NCBI GenBank assembly: GCA_037447605.1
Contig: CM074811.1
Span: forward strand, 2,419,343-2,450,827
DNA: 31,485 bases
From: Zygnema circumcarinatum
Taxonomy: Eukaryota; Streptophyta; Zygnematophyceae; Zygnematales; Zygnemataceae
Reading direction: 5' to 3'
How positions within the stretch are numbered: position 1 is the stretch's first letter; each line of letters opens with the position of its first letter. The notes under the pieces are model-generated. The model was not told the origin of the DNA. It did not search any database and saw only the letters and a list, made by a program, of their open reading frames with translations. Position numbers and translations under genes: made by a program. Shown here piece by piece: positions 18,401-30,200 of this stretch.

Positions 18401-21400
18401 ATTTTTATCGGAGCCATGAATGGAGACTCGATCCACAAGTCCATGTTGTAAACTTACGGCCACCTTTGTTTCTTACCTTCCCCCTACCGTTGCATAACTG
18501 AGCAGTTTTTTCTCTTGAACTTACACAGCATTGGCAGCAGTCACCCTTATTGATGTGTTGTCATTATGCACATATCCAGTCACTGTTTTCTTATCGATAA
18601 GCTACTATCATATTTTTCCGTTCTATGCCGAAGAGCAATCACCAACTTTTTTTTCAGTCCTTAATGTCCTAGCCCTATAACCCCATAACCCAATAAAACC
18701 CTGTAACCGAACCCCAAATCAGAAATCTTTAACCCTAAACCCTTAATCCTAATCCTTAAACATTTAAAGAAAGTATAGTCATGTCGATTGGATCTATGTT
18801 TGTATTTCTGCTTAGATTCTGGCTCAGAATTGTCTTCCTTCACTTGCTTGTTCACTTGTTGAGTAGAACAACAAAAGAAAGAAAGAGAAGAGAAGTAGAG
18901 AAGCTGACTTCGTCTTCCTTTTTCCTCTCATGGCGAGTCGCAGGTGAATGAGAAAACAGACGGGCTGCGGCGAGCAGCGCTGTTGAGCATTGAGTGTGTG
19001 AACACTCTGAATGAAGGTCTCCTCATACACCACGCAATGCATAGCTGTCCAGAGCCTCCTCCCTCGCCCTATTTGACTTATCTCAAGTGAGTTCATGGCT
19101 TTTGGCACTGTTATAATGCCTTGGCTGCATTTCTCCTGCAAAGGATGCATCTGTGCCATAATTTACAAAGGCGATGCCGATGAGGCTTTCTTGCATTATG
19201 AAGGGTAATACCAGTTTGCGGCTTTTTGATTGGCTTTTGCTTTAGGAGACCTTAAAAGGAAACCTCGTTGAGCGTTAACGTTTCCTTAGTTTTGATGCTC
19301 TCAATAACATCTGTTTTGGTTCTGCTTCTTTTCACAAGTCCCGTCTTCCAAGAGTGTGGGCAGTTCGGGCACATCCGTTTTGCCAAACCTTCTATGTTTT
19401 CTATTTGGGGGGGGTTCTCTGTTCATGAAAGTTCGTTTCAGATTGTTGTTTGATACCCACCAGGCACATGGAGCACGTACAGACTCTGAATTCAATCTAG
19501 ACAAAGGTTCAGAATTTGAAGAGCTTGGAATCAGTCTAAGCGACTTGTTGGCTCGCTGAAGTTGACGTATTACTGCTCTATCAAACCAAGCACGCATGCT
19601 GTAGCATGTGTTTCGTCGGCATGCATCATCATCATGCTTGCCAAAGTAATCCAAGGAATCGAAAATGGGCTTTTCCGTAAGTCAGCCCTTGAAAGAGTGT
19701 GTTACTTGCGTGCAGAGAGAACATCCGAAAGGCAATTGGGAATGATCCGCAAGTTGGAGCCGGCAACCGGTTGCGAGGAACAACCGATGAGCCTATGAGT
19801 GAACTTGCGAAGAGATTCCTCCAAGCAACCTCTTCGGGTCTTTCAGAAACATCCTCTCTCATGGTGGAGGGAAGCGTCCTTGAGTCACCTCCGGAGTCCC
19901 CCCTTCCAATATCTGAAAGCAGGACAGAACAAGGAGGGCAGCGAGAATCAACTTTAGAATTGGCGACTTCATCACCTCTGCAGTCTCCTCCAGTTCAACA
20001 CTTTCCCCCTCCATGGCCAAGGAAGGACCCGGAGAATTGGAAACCTGAGCAAGTGGAGGGAAGACCAAAGATTATAACCCTGTTTTCAGTGGAGTGCTCT
20101 CCCTACTTCGACTGGCAAACTCTCGGTTTCATGTATAGTCTCAAGAGGAGTGGCCATCCGGGGCCAGTTACTCGGCTATTGAGCTGCACAGAAGAGCAGT
20201 TAAAGGACTATCGAGGCATGGACATGGCCCCCACCATGGTGGTTCCTTCTTGGAGTAGACATCCTAAAACTGGAGAATGGTTTGTGTCTAATTCCTTGCC
20301 AATAACAAACAAGGCAGTCAACAAGCTAGAGTATATCAGGGGCGGAGACAACTGAGCTATGTTGATAACGTGCAAAACTCTGTCTCATTTGCCAGTTTTT
20401 GTCCTAGGAAGGATGTAGGAATTGTGAAGTTCAGGCGTGTGGGTGTTTCGGAGAGTGCTCACTTCTCCTCCTATTCGTATTCACTCGCTTAGAATTCCTG
20501 TGATGCGTACTGATTTCGGCTTTTAGATGGGGAGGAGCTGCAGGTATCCTGCGATCAACAAGCCGGTGGGTGTGAACCATTGGCTTCAAAACAGCCCTGA
20601 TGCAAATGAAGTCGAGTGGGTCATCATTCTTGATGCCGATATGATTCTCAGACGGCCGATGTTACCATGGGACCTTGGCGCGGAGAAGGGCCATCCTGTG
20701 TCAGCTGCTTATGGGTAAATTCCCCTTACTTTTCTTTCACTTTGCGAGAGATATCTGCATCCATAAATGGTGTTTAATTCCTCCCTTGTAGGTATTTTCA
20801 TCCTGCTAATCGTTTCAAACGCATAGATCACTGCCATGAGGTCAAGCCATTCAACATTCGTTTAGGCAGATTGGGTGGAATCCGAAACTGTAGTGCAGTC
20901 CTAAAGCTTTCTTCTATGTTGTTTCGTTTGTTTCACCGTGTTTGTTCTTCTTTCTTTGCATTGTTGGACCCATCGACTGCGTGAATATCTGTGGAACTGT
21001 CCGACGGTCTCTCTGTATGTTTCCACTTGAAAGCGTAAGTGCTCCTTTGTTGCGTTTGCAGGTATCTTATTGGCTGTGACAACATATTGGGTCAGCTTCA
21101 CATGAAGGACCCCTCCGTGTGCGACAAAGTAGGGGGCTTCATCATCATGCACATCGATGACCTGCGCAAACAAGCTCCCCTTTGGATTTCCAAAACGGAG
21201 GAGGTGAGAGCAGACACGGATCACTATGCGACCAACATCACCGGAGATGTGTACGGGAAAGGATGGATCAGTGAAATGTACGGCTACTCCTTTGCGGCAT
21301 CTGACGTACGTGAACAAGAGCCTTTTCTCTCCAACCTTATCTAATTAGAGCAAAATTTTGGCGGAGATGATGAGCGAAAGGGCAATAGCGTCTGTATAGT

Positions 21401-22581
21401 TCATATTCTCATTTTTGTTTTTTGAATTTGAATTTGAAGTTTGTGAAGAACGAGTGCCCTTGAAATCTCACTTGATTGCAGTCCACACCCAAGGCAAAGC
21501 TCTCTACGAATTGCCTTCCCTCATATTTTTTTTCACAGCCGGCTTCATTCCTCTGTCTTGTTCCGAACAGGTTGGCCTCCGTCATAAGATAGACGACACA
21601 GTGATGCTGTATCCTGGGTACATGCCAGTCTACAGAAAGGATCCAAGAGTGCTTCATTATGGCCTTCCTATGAACGTTTTGGACTGGTCATGGGAGAAAG
21701 GGATATGGCATACAACCGACGTTGCCAATCAGTGTGGAATGCACTTCCCAGACCCGCCGGACCCTTCCCTTCTTCCAGCAGGACAAGATGAGCATGCGCG
21801 GCGGAGAGACCTCATCGTGATAGAGTGTGTTGCTGTGCTTAATCGGGCCATTAGGGAGTATCATCGGAAAGTGGGGTGTCCTGAAGAAGGGGAGAGAGAT
21901 GTGGGGAATATGGACTTGGGTTTGGCTAGCCCAGAAACTCCATACGAGGAGCCGGAGAGGAAGGTGTTGGTGAAGGAGGGTGAGGTGGTGGAAGGGTTCA
22001 GAACTGCCGAGCATATCGGAGTGGAGGGTGAGGAGAAAGGAATTTTTGTAACGCTTGAGAAAGAGCGGCAACCGGAAGTAGAAGGAAAGAATGAGCTTGA
22101 AGGAAAGCAGGTTGAAGAGGAAAACGCGGAAATAAGCTCATCAGTGACGACCGATGAAGCGGGTAATGGGGGAGGGACGGGTGATGGAATAGTATCTGAA
22201 AAGAGCCAAGATACGGAGAGAAGAGAGTTGAAGGTTGATGGGATTCAGGACCCTGTTCGAAAGGGCGAGAGCTTCAAGGAGGAAAAGAAGCCAGACATTG
22301 AAGAGCATGCATCAAAAACTTTCAGCCTTACGGGGAAAAGTCATGAAGGCTTCACGGCGGACCATCCGCGATGGTGGATAGCTGTACCTTGGGTATTTTT
22401 ACTACTAGCAATCTTCCTTTTTCTCTCTCGAAGAAAATGGAAGTTTTTTGGAAGAGGCTCCGAGAGATCGAGGAGACGGACGGCGGGTGCAGGGAAGGCT
22501 GCCAAGGCTTCAAGGCCATCTAAAGCTACAACTTCGCCTCTGCCCGCTAGAGGGTCATCGCAGAAAGATACGACTCTGTAA
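15444..22581 (+). CDS. SGT1: Peptidyl-serine alpha-galactosyltransferase, two GT domains (GT96 type)
   Basis: Adds alpha-galactose to serine in Ser-(Hyp)n motifs of extensin-like proteins in the secretory pathway. Exons: 15444-15658, 16238-16372, 16638-16808, 17098-17341, 17712-17916, 18067-18140, 19464-19546, 19716-20279, 20544-20714, 21062-21305, 21571-22581; 3117 nt, 1038 aa. Residues 1-23 are a signal peptide. Domain 1 (about 48-320) has LFSVECGPYFDWQT, DxD at 147-149, YLIGCDNIL, HIDDLR and GWISEMYGYSF. Domain 2 (about 500-790) repeats all of these, with DxD at 594-596. A C-terminal helix (about 970-988) and a basic tail give a type I membrane protein. The linker exons at 18067 and 19464 and the donors GTATGC, GTTGGC and GTTTGT are weak. 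The phases nevertheless close. Domain 2 carries a long acidic, low-complexity stem before the helix. The plant homologue as I recall it is about 800 aa with the same two-domain plan, so this one is longer. Confidence 0.85.
18668..18765. repeat. Degenerate telomere-like tract in the galactosyltransferase gene
   Basis: Imperfect CCCTAAA/ACCCTA words (for example AACCCTAAACCC at about 18731) lie in the provisional intron 6 (18141-19463). This is the complement-strand analogue of the tract in RLK intron 8. Confidence 0.45.
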
Positions 22582-24229
22582 GGGTCTGGTAGACATTCTG
22601 CTCCAAGTTTAGACTCAGATTCTTTTTGCTATATGATTAGGATGGGATTTGCTGGAATGTCGATTTTTTCTTATTTGAATGGGGCAGGAGCCTGGGGAGA
22701 ACGGCCTCCCAATGAAACCCAACAAGGGATTCCTTGTGATACCATGAGAAGAAGTCGCTGTGTGTGACTATGAGGGCGGGCGAGGTTCACCGCATCTGCT
22801 GTCAGGGGAAGTTCTCATGGTGCCTAGTAAATTGGTACCGTTAATGTTCTGGTTCTAGTATGAGCCGTTTCACTCACCATACATGCGGCTGCATGGGATC
22901 CTGAAGTCATACTTCTGAATTGAAATGAAGAAGAGAACTGCATTGGCATCACTCTTCTGATTAAGAGCGTTTCTCCTGAGATATGGAAAGAGCAAAAGTT
23001 TCTTCTGCCTTTCAGAATGCATGGGCGTGGACACATGCATCTGTCACATTGACACAAATTAAATTGCTTGTGCATGTGTGATGTCAAAGTACTGAAGATA
23101 TTTTGGAACTCATGTGACTCACTGGCTTGTTTTGAGTAGGGAACTGGAGAGTCTTTAAGTGATCCACCGCATTCGCATTATCCAAAGGCGGAGATGAGTG
23201 TGGAGACAACTTCAGCCGCGAGTCTAACTGTCGCTTGTCGTCTACACTGGCTGAACCAACTAATGTCTGGCTAGGAATTAAGAGTTTATGAAGGCTTTTC
23301 GCTTGCTGGCTTATCATAATCCAAACCTAAAAAAGTACATTGCTCGCGGCTGTTCTCTATATTCGGGAGTAGATTACGATTCAACCCAACTGAAGACTTT
23401 TCGATTTGGCGCTCGACGCTCAGAGCTCTGTTCGAGAGCTTGTTATCCCCCATTGGTCGACAGCCCAGCCTATGCCCAATCAAGCGTTTGTGTCACTTTT
23501 GGGAGGACGAAACTCTCGATAGCCGACACTTAACCCACTGATCTCTGATGGTGGCCTCTTCGATAATAGCTTGCAAGCGTTGTTGATTAGAGCCGGCATG
23601 AATCTCGATTACCGGACTAGAGAAAACAAAATCTATTGACTCCAAAAATCTCTTTAGTAATCATAGATTTTTGTCGCTTTAGCTGCGAGTTTCCCTTAGT
23701 CGGTAGTTGGCTTACCTCAAACACTATCTTTGAACGAGTTTGTTAAACCTCCAGAGAAGGCACAGCCACAAGGAACAAGACCACAAATGCGAAGCCAATC
23801 AAAGTGCTCTTCAACGCATTTGTGGTCTCAGAGAAGTATCCTCAAATGTCAAAAATTGGCCATTTGACTGGCAAGGAGTAGCACATAGGCGTGGCGCTAT
23901 TGACCAATGCAGTGATGAAGCTGAATTATTAGCTCCCTAACAAAGCCCAATAATGTAGGGAAGACGACCCCCCTGCAACAGGCGGCGTAGTCATGGCCAA
24001 GACAGACAGCTGAAGGCACTCGACGTGAGAAGAAGAGTCAGTGGAGGCTGTGAAGAAGGTGCTTCATTCGAAGCTGGCTTCTGGGAATACAGACAAGCAT
24101 CGCAGTCAGGGGGCATGACTGTCTGCGATACCGAGGTTCCATCATTGCCCGATACACTTGCAGCTGGTCGTGTCGAGAACCCTGCAGCAATTAATCTAAT
24201 TCTACATTCCTGTTGTGAAGCGGTCGGCC
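22582..24229. other. Convergent intergenic region (galactosyltransferase 3' side / QCR6 3' side)
   Basis: No gene is recognised on either strand. The first few hundred bases are presumably 3' UTR of the galactosyltransferase gene. One perfect hairpin stands out at 23778-23828. Confidence 0.4.
23778..23828. repeat. 14-bp perfect inverted repeat
   Basis: AGACCACAAATGCG (23778-23791) is the exact reverse complement of 23815-23828, separated by 23 bases. It could form a hairpin in 3' RNA from either neighbouring gene. Confidence 0.6.
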
Positions 24230-25775
24230 TTACTTTAATTTTGCGAATATCTTTTCTGCAGCCTGCAGTTCCAAAACAGAACAATAAAAATTAATGCTTT
24301 ACTTTATCCATCCACAAAGAGGCAAGCTTACTTCTAAAACTGCACACCATCCACTCGTAATCAGTCTAGCACGGATTTGCCTGACAATGACGAACATTCA
24401 CGGGCAAATCACAATACATGAAAACACAGGCACCTACTGTGCTGAACTGTGCTATCCCGCGAATGGTGTTGTGCAATGCCACCACACCTGAAAGTTCCTA
24501 TCTGAAAAAGGGAGCTCAGGACCACGGTTCTCCGGACAAAGGGACGACTGGTCGACTAAGTTGCTTTGACAAGGACACTAGTTCTGTTTGAGGACCTTTC
24601 CCCTTTGGACAATTGCAGGACCAAACTTGCAAGATTAATGTGAAACATTTTTCGTTAATCCTGCTAAGACAACTTCCTCGAGACTTTGATATAAAAAACA
24701 ACGCATACAAAAAATAGAAACGTACAAAGATGCAACAAATGGAAAGGAAGGCCATCTAGTTAAGCAAGGTCTACAAGATACTCACGCATTTATCAATGCA
24801 GCCCCAATAGTCAAAGTACTGTCCAGTGCAATGCGCTTCCCCGGTTTGGTCATTCTCGATTCGTTTCATACAAGCCTGTAGCAGGAAGGTGGTCATATGA
24901 GGCAAGGAAAATCATCCGCAACACTTACTTTGATTCTCCATTGACTGTTCCTACATCTGTCCAAGCAAAGTATGAAAACTGACACACAAGCGACCACCTT
25001 TCAAAAAAGCGCAAGTTTAGATGCAGCTTATGCAGCAAAGCTGCAATACAAAAAAAAACCGCCTGAAACCTTAACCTCACAGGCTCCATTCTCTAAGACA
25101 AAGATAAGCTTCGCGCTTCCTCTCAGCATTCAGTTCAGATCCATAAACTCTTTGATCATGAACACTTTCAGTGATGATCTCCATTATTTGACTAAACTAC
25201 AGTCCTTCACGTCGAGGACGATAACCCTTTTGGGCAATTTCCATCCAGCAAATCAGCTCGATCATCACATTCCAAAGATTCCTCAAAGAATCCTTCTCTG
25301 TAAGATGGACGACACGCTGATGACGTGAAGCAGTGCTAGAAAGCGGCGGGTTGAAAGTAACAACACCAAGCACCAACGAGAATGCAAAAGGCTACGTCCA
25401 TGCTTAATATCCCGAAGTCGGCATGCCACCACGCATTTTTGTGCATTCCCGATACAAGTAAGACGCTTGTGTTCTATCTATTAGGTCGCTTAGCAGCGCC
25501 AACCCTAACGGTAGCAGCTCCTCTTAGCTCCTCCTCACCTGGTAGGCCAAAAGCTGCTTCACGCATTTCGGCTTGCAGTTCTCTTCGATCTCAGGCTTCA
25601 TATCAACCGGCTCCTCATCCGCCCTGCGTCAACAAGCACCCTTAAACCGTTCAGCCCTAAAAAAAATCGACTGAGTACAACCATAATCTTGTCGCATCGT
25701 TTGCAAATCTCACACTTCTCCCAATTCCTTCATATCAGCCACATTCAGACACAGCGAAAATCGGCTCCCTCACAT
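24230..25775 (-). CDS. QCR6: Cytochrome bc1 complex hinge protein (QCR6)
   Basis: Small acidic subunit of respiratory complex III in the intermembrane space, near cytochrome c1. Exons in transcript order: ...25775-25774 (AT of the start codon), 25623-25539, 24875-24786, 24262-24230; 210 nt, 69 aa, the usual plant length. The acidic start ADEEPVD is followed by CKPKC (17-21), ACMKRIEND, CTGQYFDYWGCIDKC (45-59) and the end KIFAKLK. The CX3C pairs 17/21 and 55/59 plus C31 and C45 give the family's disulfide set. The acceptor before exon 2 requires the initiator to be assembled as AT|G: exon 1 ends in CATCAT before GTGAGG, and exon 2 starts G-GCG-GAT. Without splicing an in-frame TGA lies three codons upstream, so no other initiator is available except Met9, which would remove the acidic end. 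Confidence 0.92.
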
Positions 25776-27218
25776 GATGCTGCAGCCAGATGCCCTCAAA
25801 TCTGCCTCTTTCCCTGCTCCCGAGCTCGCAGTCTGTGAGGGAGGCCGGGAGGGAGGAGAACGCTCAAGGCCTCGCCCGTAGGGTTGGAGGCACGGGCGTG
25901 CCCGGGGGCAAGAAAAACTGGAATTGTAACTGGTCGGGTTTTAACTGCTCTATGTGGTCACGTCACGGGCATGACAAGGGGCACGAATCAACCCTACCGG
26001 ATTTCTGACGACTTTTGGGGTGCAAGGAACACGATGACGTCATTTTGGTTTCTTTTTGGAATCTCCTTGTAATTTGTGTTTCGGTGATAAACCAGAATTT
26101 GTAGTGACCCAGGTATGTCTGCATGGGTTGTGCCATGCATGGTCTGTTAATGCAGGAGTGCACGAGACATAGACATCGCGTGGCATACATAAAGCGCCTG
26201 CAAGAATTCCACATTCAATGTTCAAAATTCGCAAGAGCCTCATCTCTTTTGCACCGAAGCCAATGAGCAATGCTACACAACGAAAAGGATCTAGAAACGC
26301 TCGAGCTGCCTCAAGTGCGCCTCAGCATAATTCAAGCGAGAAAACGAGGGCAACCGTGCCAGGTCCTACTGGTGGGCCTCGTTAGGCCACAAAATGTAAA
26401 AAGTGTACGTCACCTAAAACATTGCCTCCCACTTGTTCCAACTTATGGGTGGGACATTGCTTACATGGATTCAATTGAGAATTAAGGCATGCCTACGGTA
26501 CTGACATAAATCCTCTGAAGAACAAATACGTACTACTGCGCCGACAACTACGTCTGCAACCTGCAACTCTCTCTCTCTCTCGCTCTGTGCATAACTTCCA
26601 CGACTCTTTGTGCTGCTGATCGAGAGAAGAACGTGAAGACCCGGCTAAGAGCAGCACTTGACGGCTTCAACAATGTACCCCAGCATTGTACTTCGTAGCA
26701 CTTATATGGTGGCGGAGAAGGTTCAACTGTTCTTATGTCAACAAACCTGAGGCCGAATGGTGATATAAGGACAGCCCAACCACATGATGGCCAAAGGGGG
26801 GTCTCCTCAGGTTGCTCTCAACGACCTAGATCCGTCCGTACTCTCCCTTGTACTCAGGAAACAACTGTCTCTATGCGTTGCAGTTCTGCCCACATCCGCC
26901 GGAGGTGGTGCAACCACAGCTGATGGGCATTGGGTGCATGAAGGGCATTGTGACAGAAGGGAGTGGGAGAGGTCACAGGGTGAATTCCCGTGCCTTTGGG
27001 AGTTCGAGAGGGGACTTCTCTCAACTGCAGTTCTACCGCCTCCAAAGAGATGCTGCTTCAAAGTAGGTCAAGGCGGTGAAGCTGCAGTTCCCTGAACTAC
27101 ATCACCATGGAGTAGAAGAGGATGAAAAATCCCCTGTCACAGAAGGAGGGAAACGTTGGGTCTGTGGCAGAGGCAAGAAATGCCCTTGGACAGAGGTGAG
27201 TCCTCGTGGAAATTTGCA
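25776..27218. other. QCR6 upstream region and unresolved sequence up to the GT29 stop
   Basis: 25776-26000 should hold the 5' UTR and promoter of QCR6, including GTCACGTCACGGGCATGAC (TGACGTGA on the minus strand) near 25958-25976. A 40-codon basic open frame (26263-26385, +) begins MSNATQRKG and has no recognised homologue. A CT repeat lies at about 26570-26582. The stretch 26702-27195 has broken coding-like segments, listed separately. Confidence 0.4.
26702..27195 (+). pseudogene. Broken coding-like segments of unknown origin
   Basis: Around 26702-26790 one frame reads LYGGGEGSTVLMSTNLRPNG. From about 26833 another frame stays open to 27390 except for one TAG at 27064-27066. It ends in EDEKSPVTEGGKRWVCGRG and KKCPWTE just before a GTGAGT donor (27196-27201). 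The residue composition looks protein-like, but the frame changes and the stop suggest a decayed gene, a mobile-element relic, or exons of an unrecognised gene antisense to GT29. No family is assigned. Confidence 0.25.
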
Positions 27219-30200
27219 TCAGCGCATAAGGCTCATCGCTTCAACCTCTTGCTCTGTTACATCGTCCTTTGTTTGGGCCGCTTCCCCCTGTGGTTTAGAC
27301 TCCTTGGCTCGTTTCTTTCCAGGAAACTCAGGCCACACTTTCTTGCTTGTTTCCTCATCCTCTTCATCAGCATCTGTGTCTGCCTCCTGATCAGCTTCGC
27401 TCACTCCCTCCTGTTCGCCTGCACTGTCTTCTTCTTCATTCGAACTTTCCTCTTCGTTATCTGCCTTCCCCTTCTTCTTCCCCAACATCAGCCATGGCAG
27501 TCTCTTCTTTCGCTTCTCCAATACCCCTCCTGTCACACCCTCTTCGTCATCTGCACTTGCGTCCTTTTCCTTCGCTTCAGCCGGCCATGTCAGCCTCTTG
27601 TTCTTCTTCTCCGATTCCACTTCTGCAGCATCCCCTTCTTTCACTGCCTTAACAGGTTTCTCTTCTACATGCACCTCCTCCACAACATCCTTCCCTTCTA
27701 CGATCGCCGCCTTAGCTTCAGCAGCTTCTACTTCCACACTCTGACTCTCTTCCTTCTCCTCCACCTTACCATCATTTCCACTCTGCATTGTTGTATCACC
27801 AGCCCCACCAGTACTCCCGCTTGCTGAATCTTCCACCGTGCTGCTGTTAGATGCATTCTTCCCGCCATCTCCGCCCCCTTGATCCCCACCTTTCCCTACT
27901 CTGTTCACATGCTTCACTCGCGGCCATGATCGAACCTTCCGGAAAGCCCAATGGCGGTTTCTCCGGCAGCCCTCCCGTGTAAGGCTGCAGGGAGGGCAGT
28001 CGGAGGGGGAGGGGGGGAGAGGCGGCAAATGAAAGCCGCTGCGCTCTTGGCAGGCGGTGCACTTCAGGCGGTGGTCATGGCAGACTGCACCCACAGGGAG
28101 GGGAGTGGGCTCTACTGGCCGGTGAGGGAGGGAGTGAGGGAGGGAGGGAGGGAGTGAGGGAGTGAGGGAGTGAGGGAGTGAGGGAGTGAGGGAGGTTAAG
28201 TGGCTAGAGCAATTGGGGAAGGGAAGGGAGTCCTGAGAGAAGTAGAAAACTGGGAAGCTCTACAACCTTGATAGGGGGGGAGAAGGAGGGGGGGAGTGAG
28301 GGTGACAACAGGGAGGTTGTCTTACTTTGAATACAGGGGTCCCGTATCGTGAGCAGTCCTAATTTCGCCATTTTATTCACCACAGCATACTCCCGTTTGT
28401 CACGCTCCTCATCCACAGGCCTTGCACAGGAGTCGTAGTATTGGTAGCTCACGTTTTGCTCATGATATGCCTGCAGGCCGGACGTAAGAAAAAAGCCTTT
28501 AGCTTTACATGTGATATAATCCAACTTACTGTCAATGTTCACGACAACGTGGCAATCATTTCAAGGATTAAGGAGGAGGAAACCATACGCTCTCCTGAGA
28601 CGAAGCAATAATCTGATTTCTTTCACATCAATGCTGCAGTGTCAAAACTGGAAGCAACACATCATACGCCCACACGTACAGGTCTACAATTCACGTAAGC
28701 GAGGAGCAGTACAACCAGTCCACCATTGCTAAGCCGATGAAACTACTGTAAAATTGGCAGAGAAACTCACATGAAAGCCATAAAGGTTCACTTCCGCGCA
28801 GCGCTGCAGTGCAAGGATTATTCCCAGAAAGCCCACAGAAGGCAAAAAATCGAACGAAGTGGCCACATATCGTACGAAGTCAGGACTTAGCCCCAACAAC
28901 CGCATGCGAGGGAAACGCTGCCGCACGCGGACGAGGGCCACAAGGGCAGAGCGAGTGCGCAAAGGGACCAACACCATCTCTGAATACTGCTCAAAGTAAC
29001 CCCAATTCTGGGCATTGGTGATGCGGACTGTGGTCTTATTACCCACGTTCTCATCATACCCTTCTCGTGGAGCACTGTTGAAGCGCATAACAAGGTCATG
29101 CTCATCGATTTCTTTCCCCTGTTTGTAGTGGAGCAAGATTCCGGACGAGCCTACAATGGCACATCGGTTGTAGACTTTGCCTGCTGAGAGAGGGTCGCGT
29201 GCTGCATTACAGAAGGATACACGGGAGAAAGTTTACAAATTATTGCATCAATTAGTATGTCGATTGAGAAATTTAAGTGTTTATAAGCTCTCGATGAGTA
29301 GCACTTCCAAAAAAAATTCCCAGTACTGGACCTCTGCATGTTAGGTTCGCACTCACCGTCATGCATGACAAAAGCTCTATTAGCCCTACCGCACCCTCAA
29401 AAATTCTTGTTGTAAGCTTTTTAGAAACCCTGGGGTGGAACATAGATCTCCTGAGCAGCTTCCTGCTTGATAACAGTCCCAGTCTATGACCTGAAAACTA
29501 ACTGGACCCTGAATGCAAAAACGGGCCTATCAGATGAGGTCCAAAGGACAAAAAGCGGGAGAAAACAAAAGCTGCAAGTAGTCTATACATTTACCGTAGC
29601 CATTGAGACGATAGGATCTCTCGGCCTTTATGCAAGTGCACTCTTGGTGATATTAGAAACTTGATGACAGATATTCTATGATTGCCGCAAACCTTGACAG
29701 CTGCACTCACATGCTACATTTGCATGTTGCTTCAATGGCTATAGAGTAATCGCCCTATGTAAATACCATTTGTTAATTGCTTGGAGACGTTAAGAGTGAG
29801 GGGAAAAGAAATCCCTTCCGTGTGCACCTAAATTCTGAGTCCAGGGTTTGTAGAGGGCTCAGCAACCCATTCACCAGGCTAAATGTGAAACGTTGTAACT
29901 GCGTGTCCCTGCCGTAAAGGTAATGCAAGCTTTTTAAGAAAAAGTAGAACTATCGTACCAGGAAGATTCTCAATGAGATCGGTACTCACTGAACCGAGCA
30001 CACGCTGCCCCTTGTCGGGATCATGCACCTTCTCTGGCAGGTAGGCTACAATCCACTTGTGGGCCTCCACAGTGCGTCGATTTAGGGTTATGTCTCCCAC
30101 GTATTTGGGTTCCATCTTATAAAGAGCTCCCTTTTTTGGAAGATCGATGCCTTTCTGGCACAAGCCACACTCTTTACGTCAGTCGGCCTATTTAAGACAC

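Noticed and set aside
19295-22581. A second, separate galactosyltransferase gene starting with a signal-peptide-like ATG at 19295
   Set aside because: The first half has no membrane helix or stop-associated C terminus, the second has no well-joined signal peptide, and the halves match the N- and C-terminal domains of the two-domain plant enzyme. A single gene fits better; kept as an alternative in findings.
27219-28094. Independent acidic-protein gene on the minus strand
   Set aside because: Its apparent start is a GTG and no ATG precedes the Cys-rich part. A clean acceptor at 28085-28090 joins it in phase to the GT29 domain.
29984-29989. GTGAGT as donor of GT29 exon 2
   Set aside because: It is a strong site but leaves phase 0, while exon 3 needs phase 1. 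The GTACGA donor after 29959 closes the frame and gives a sensible junction (ENLP-ARDPLS).
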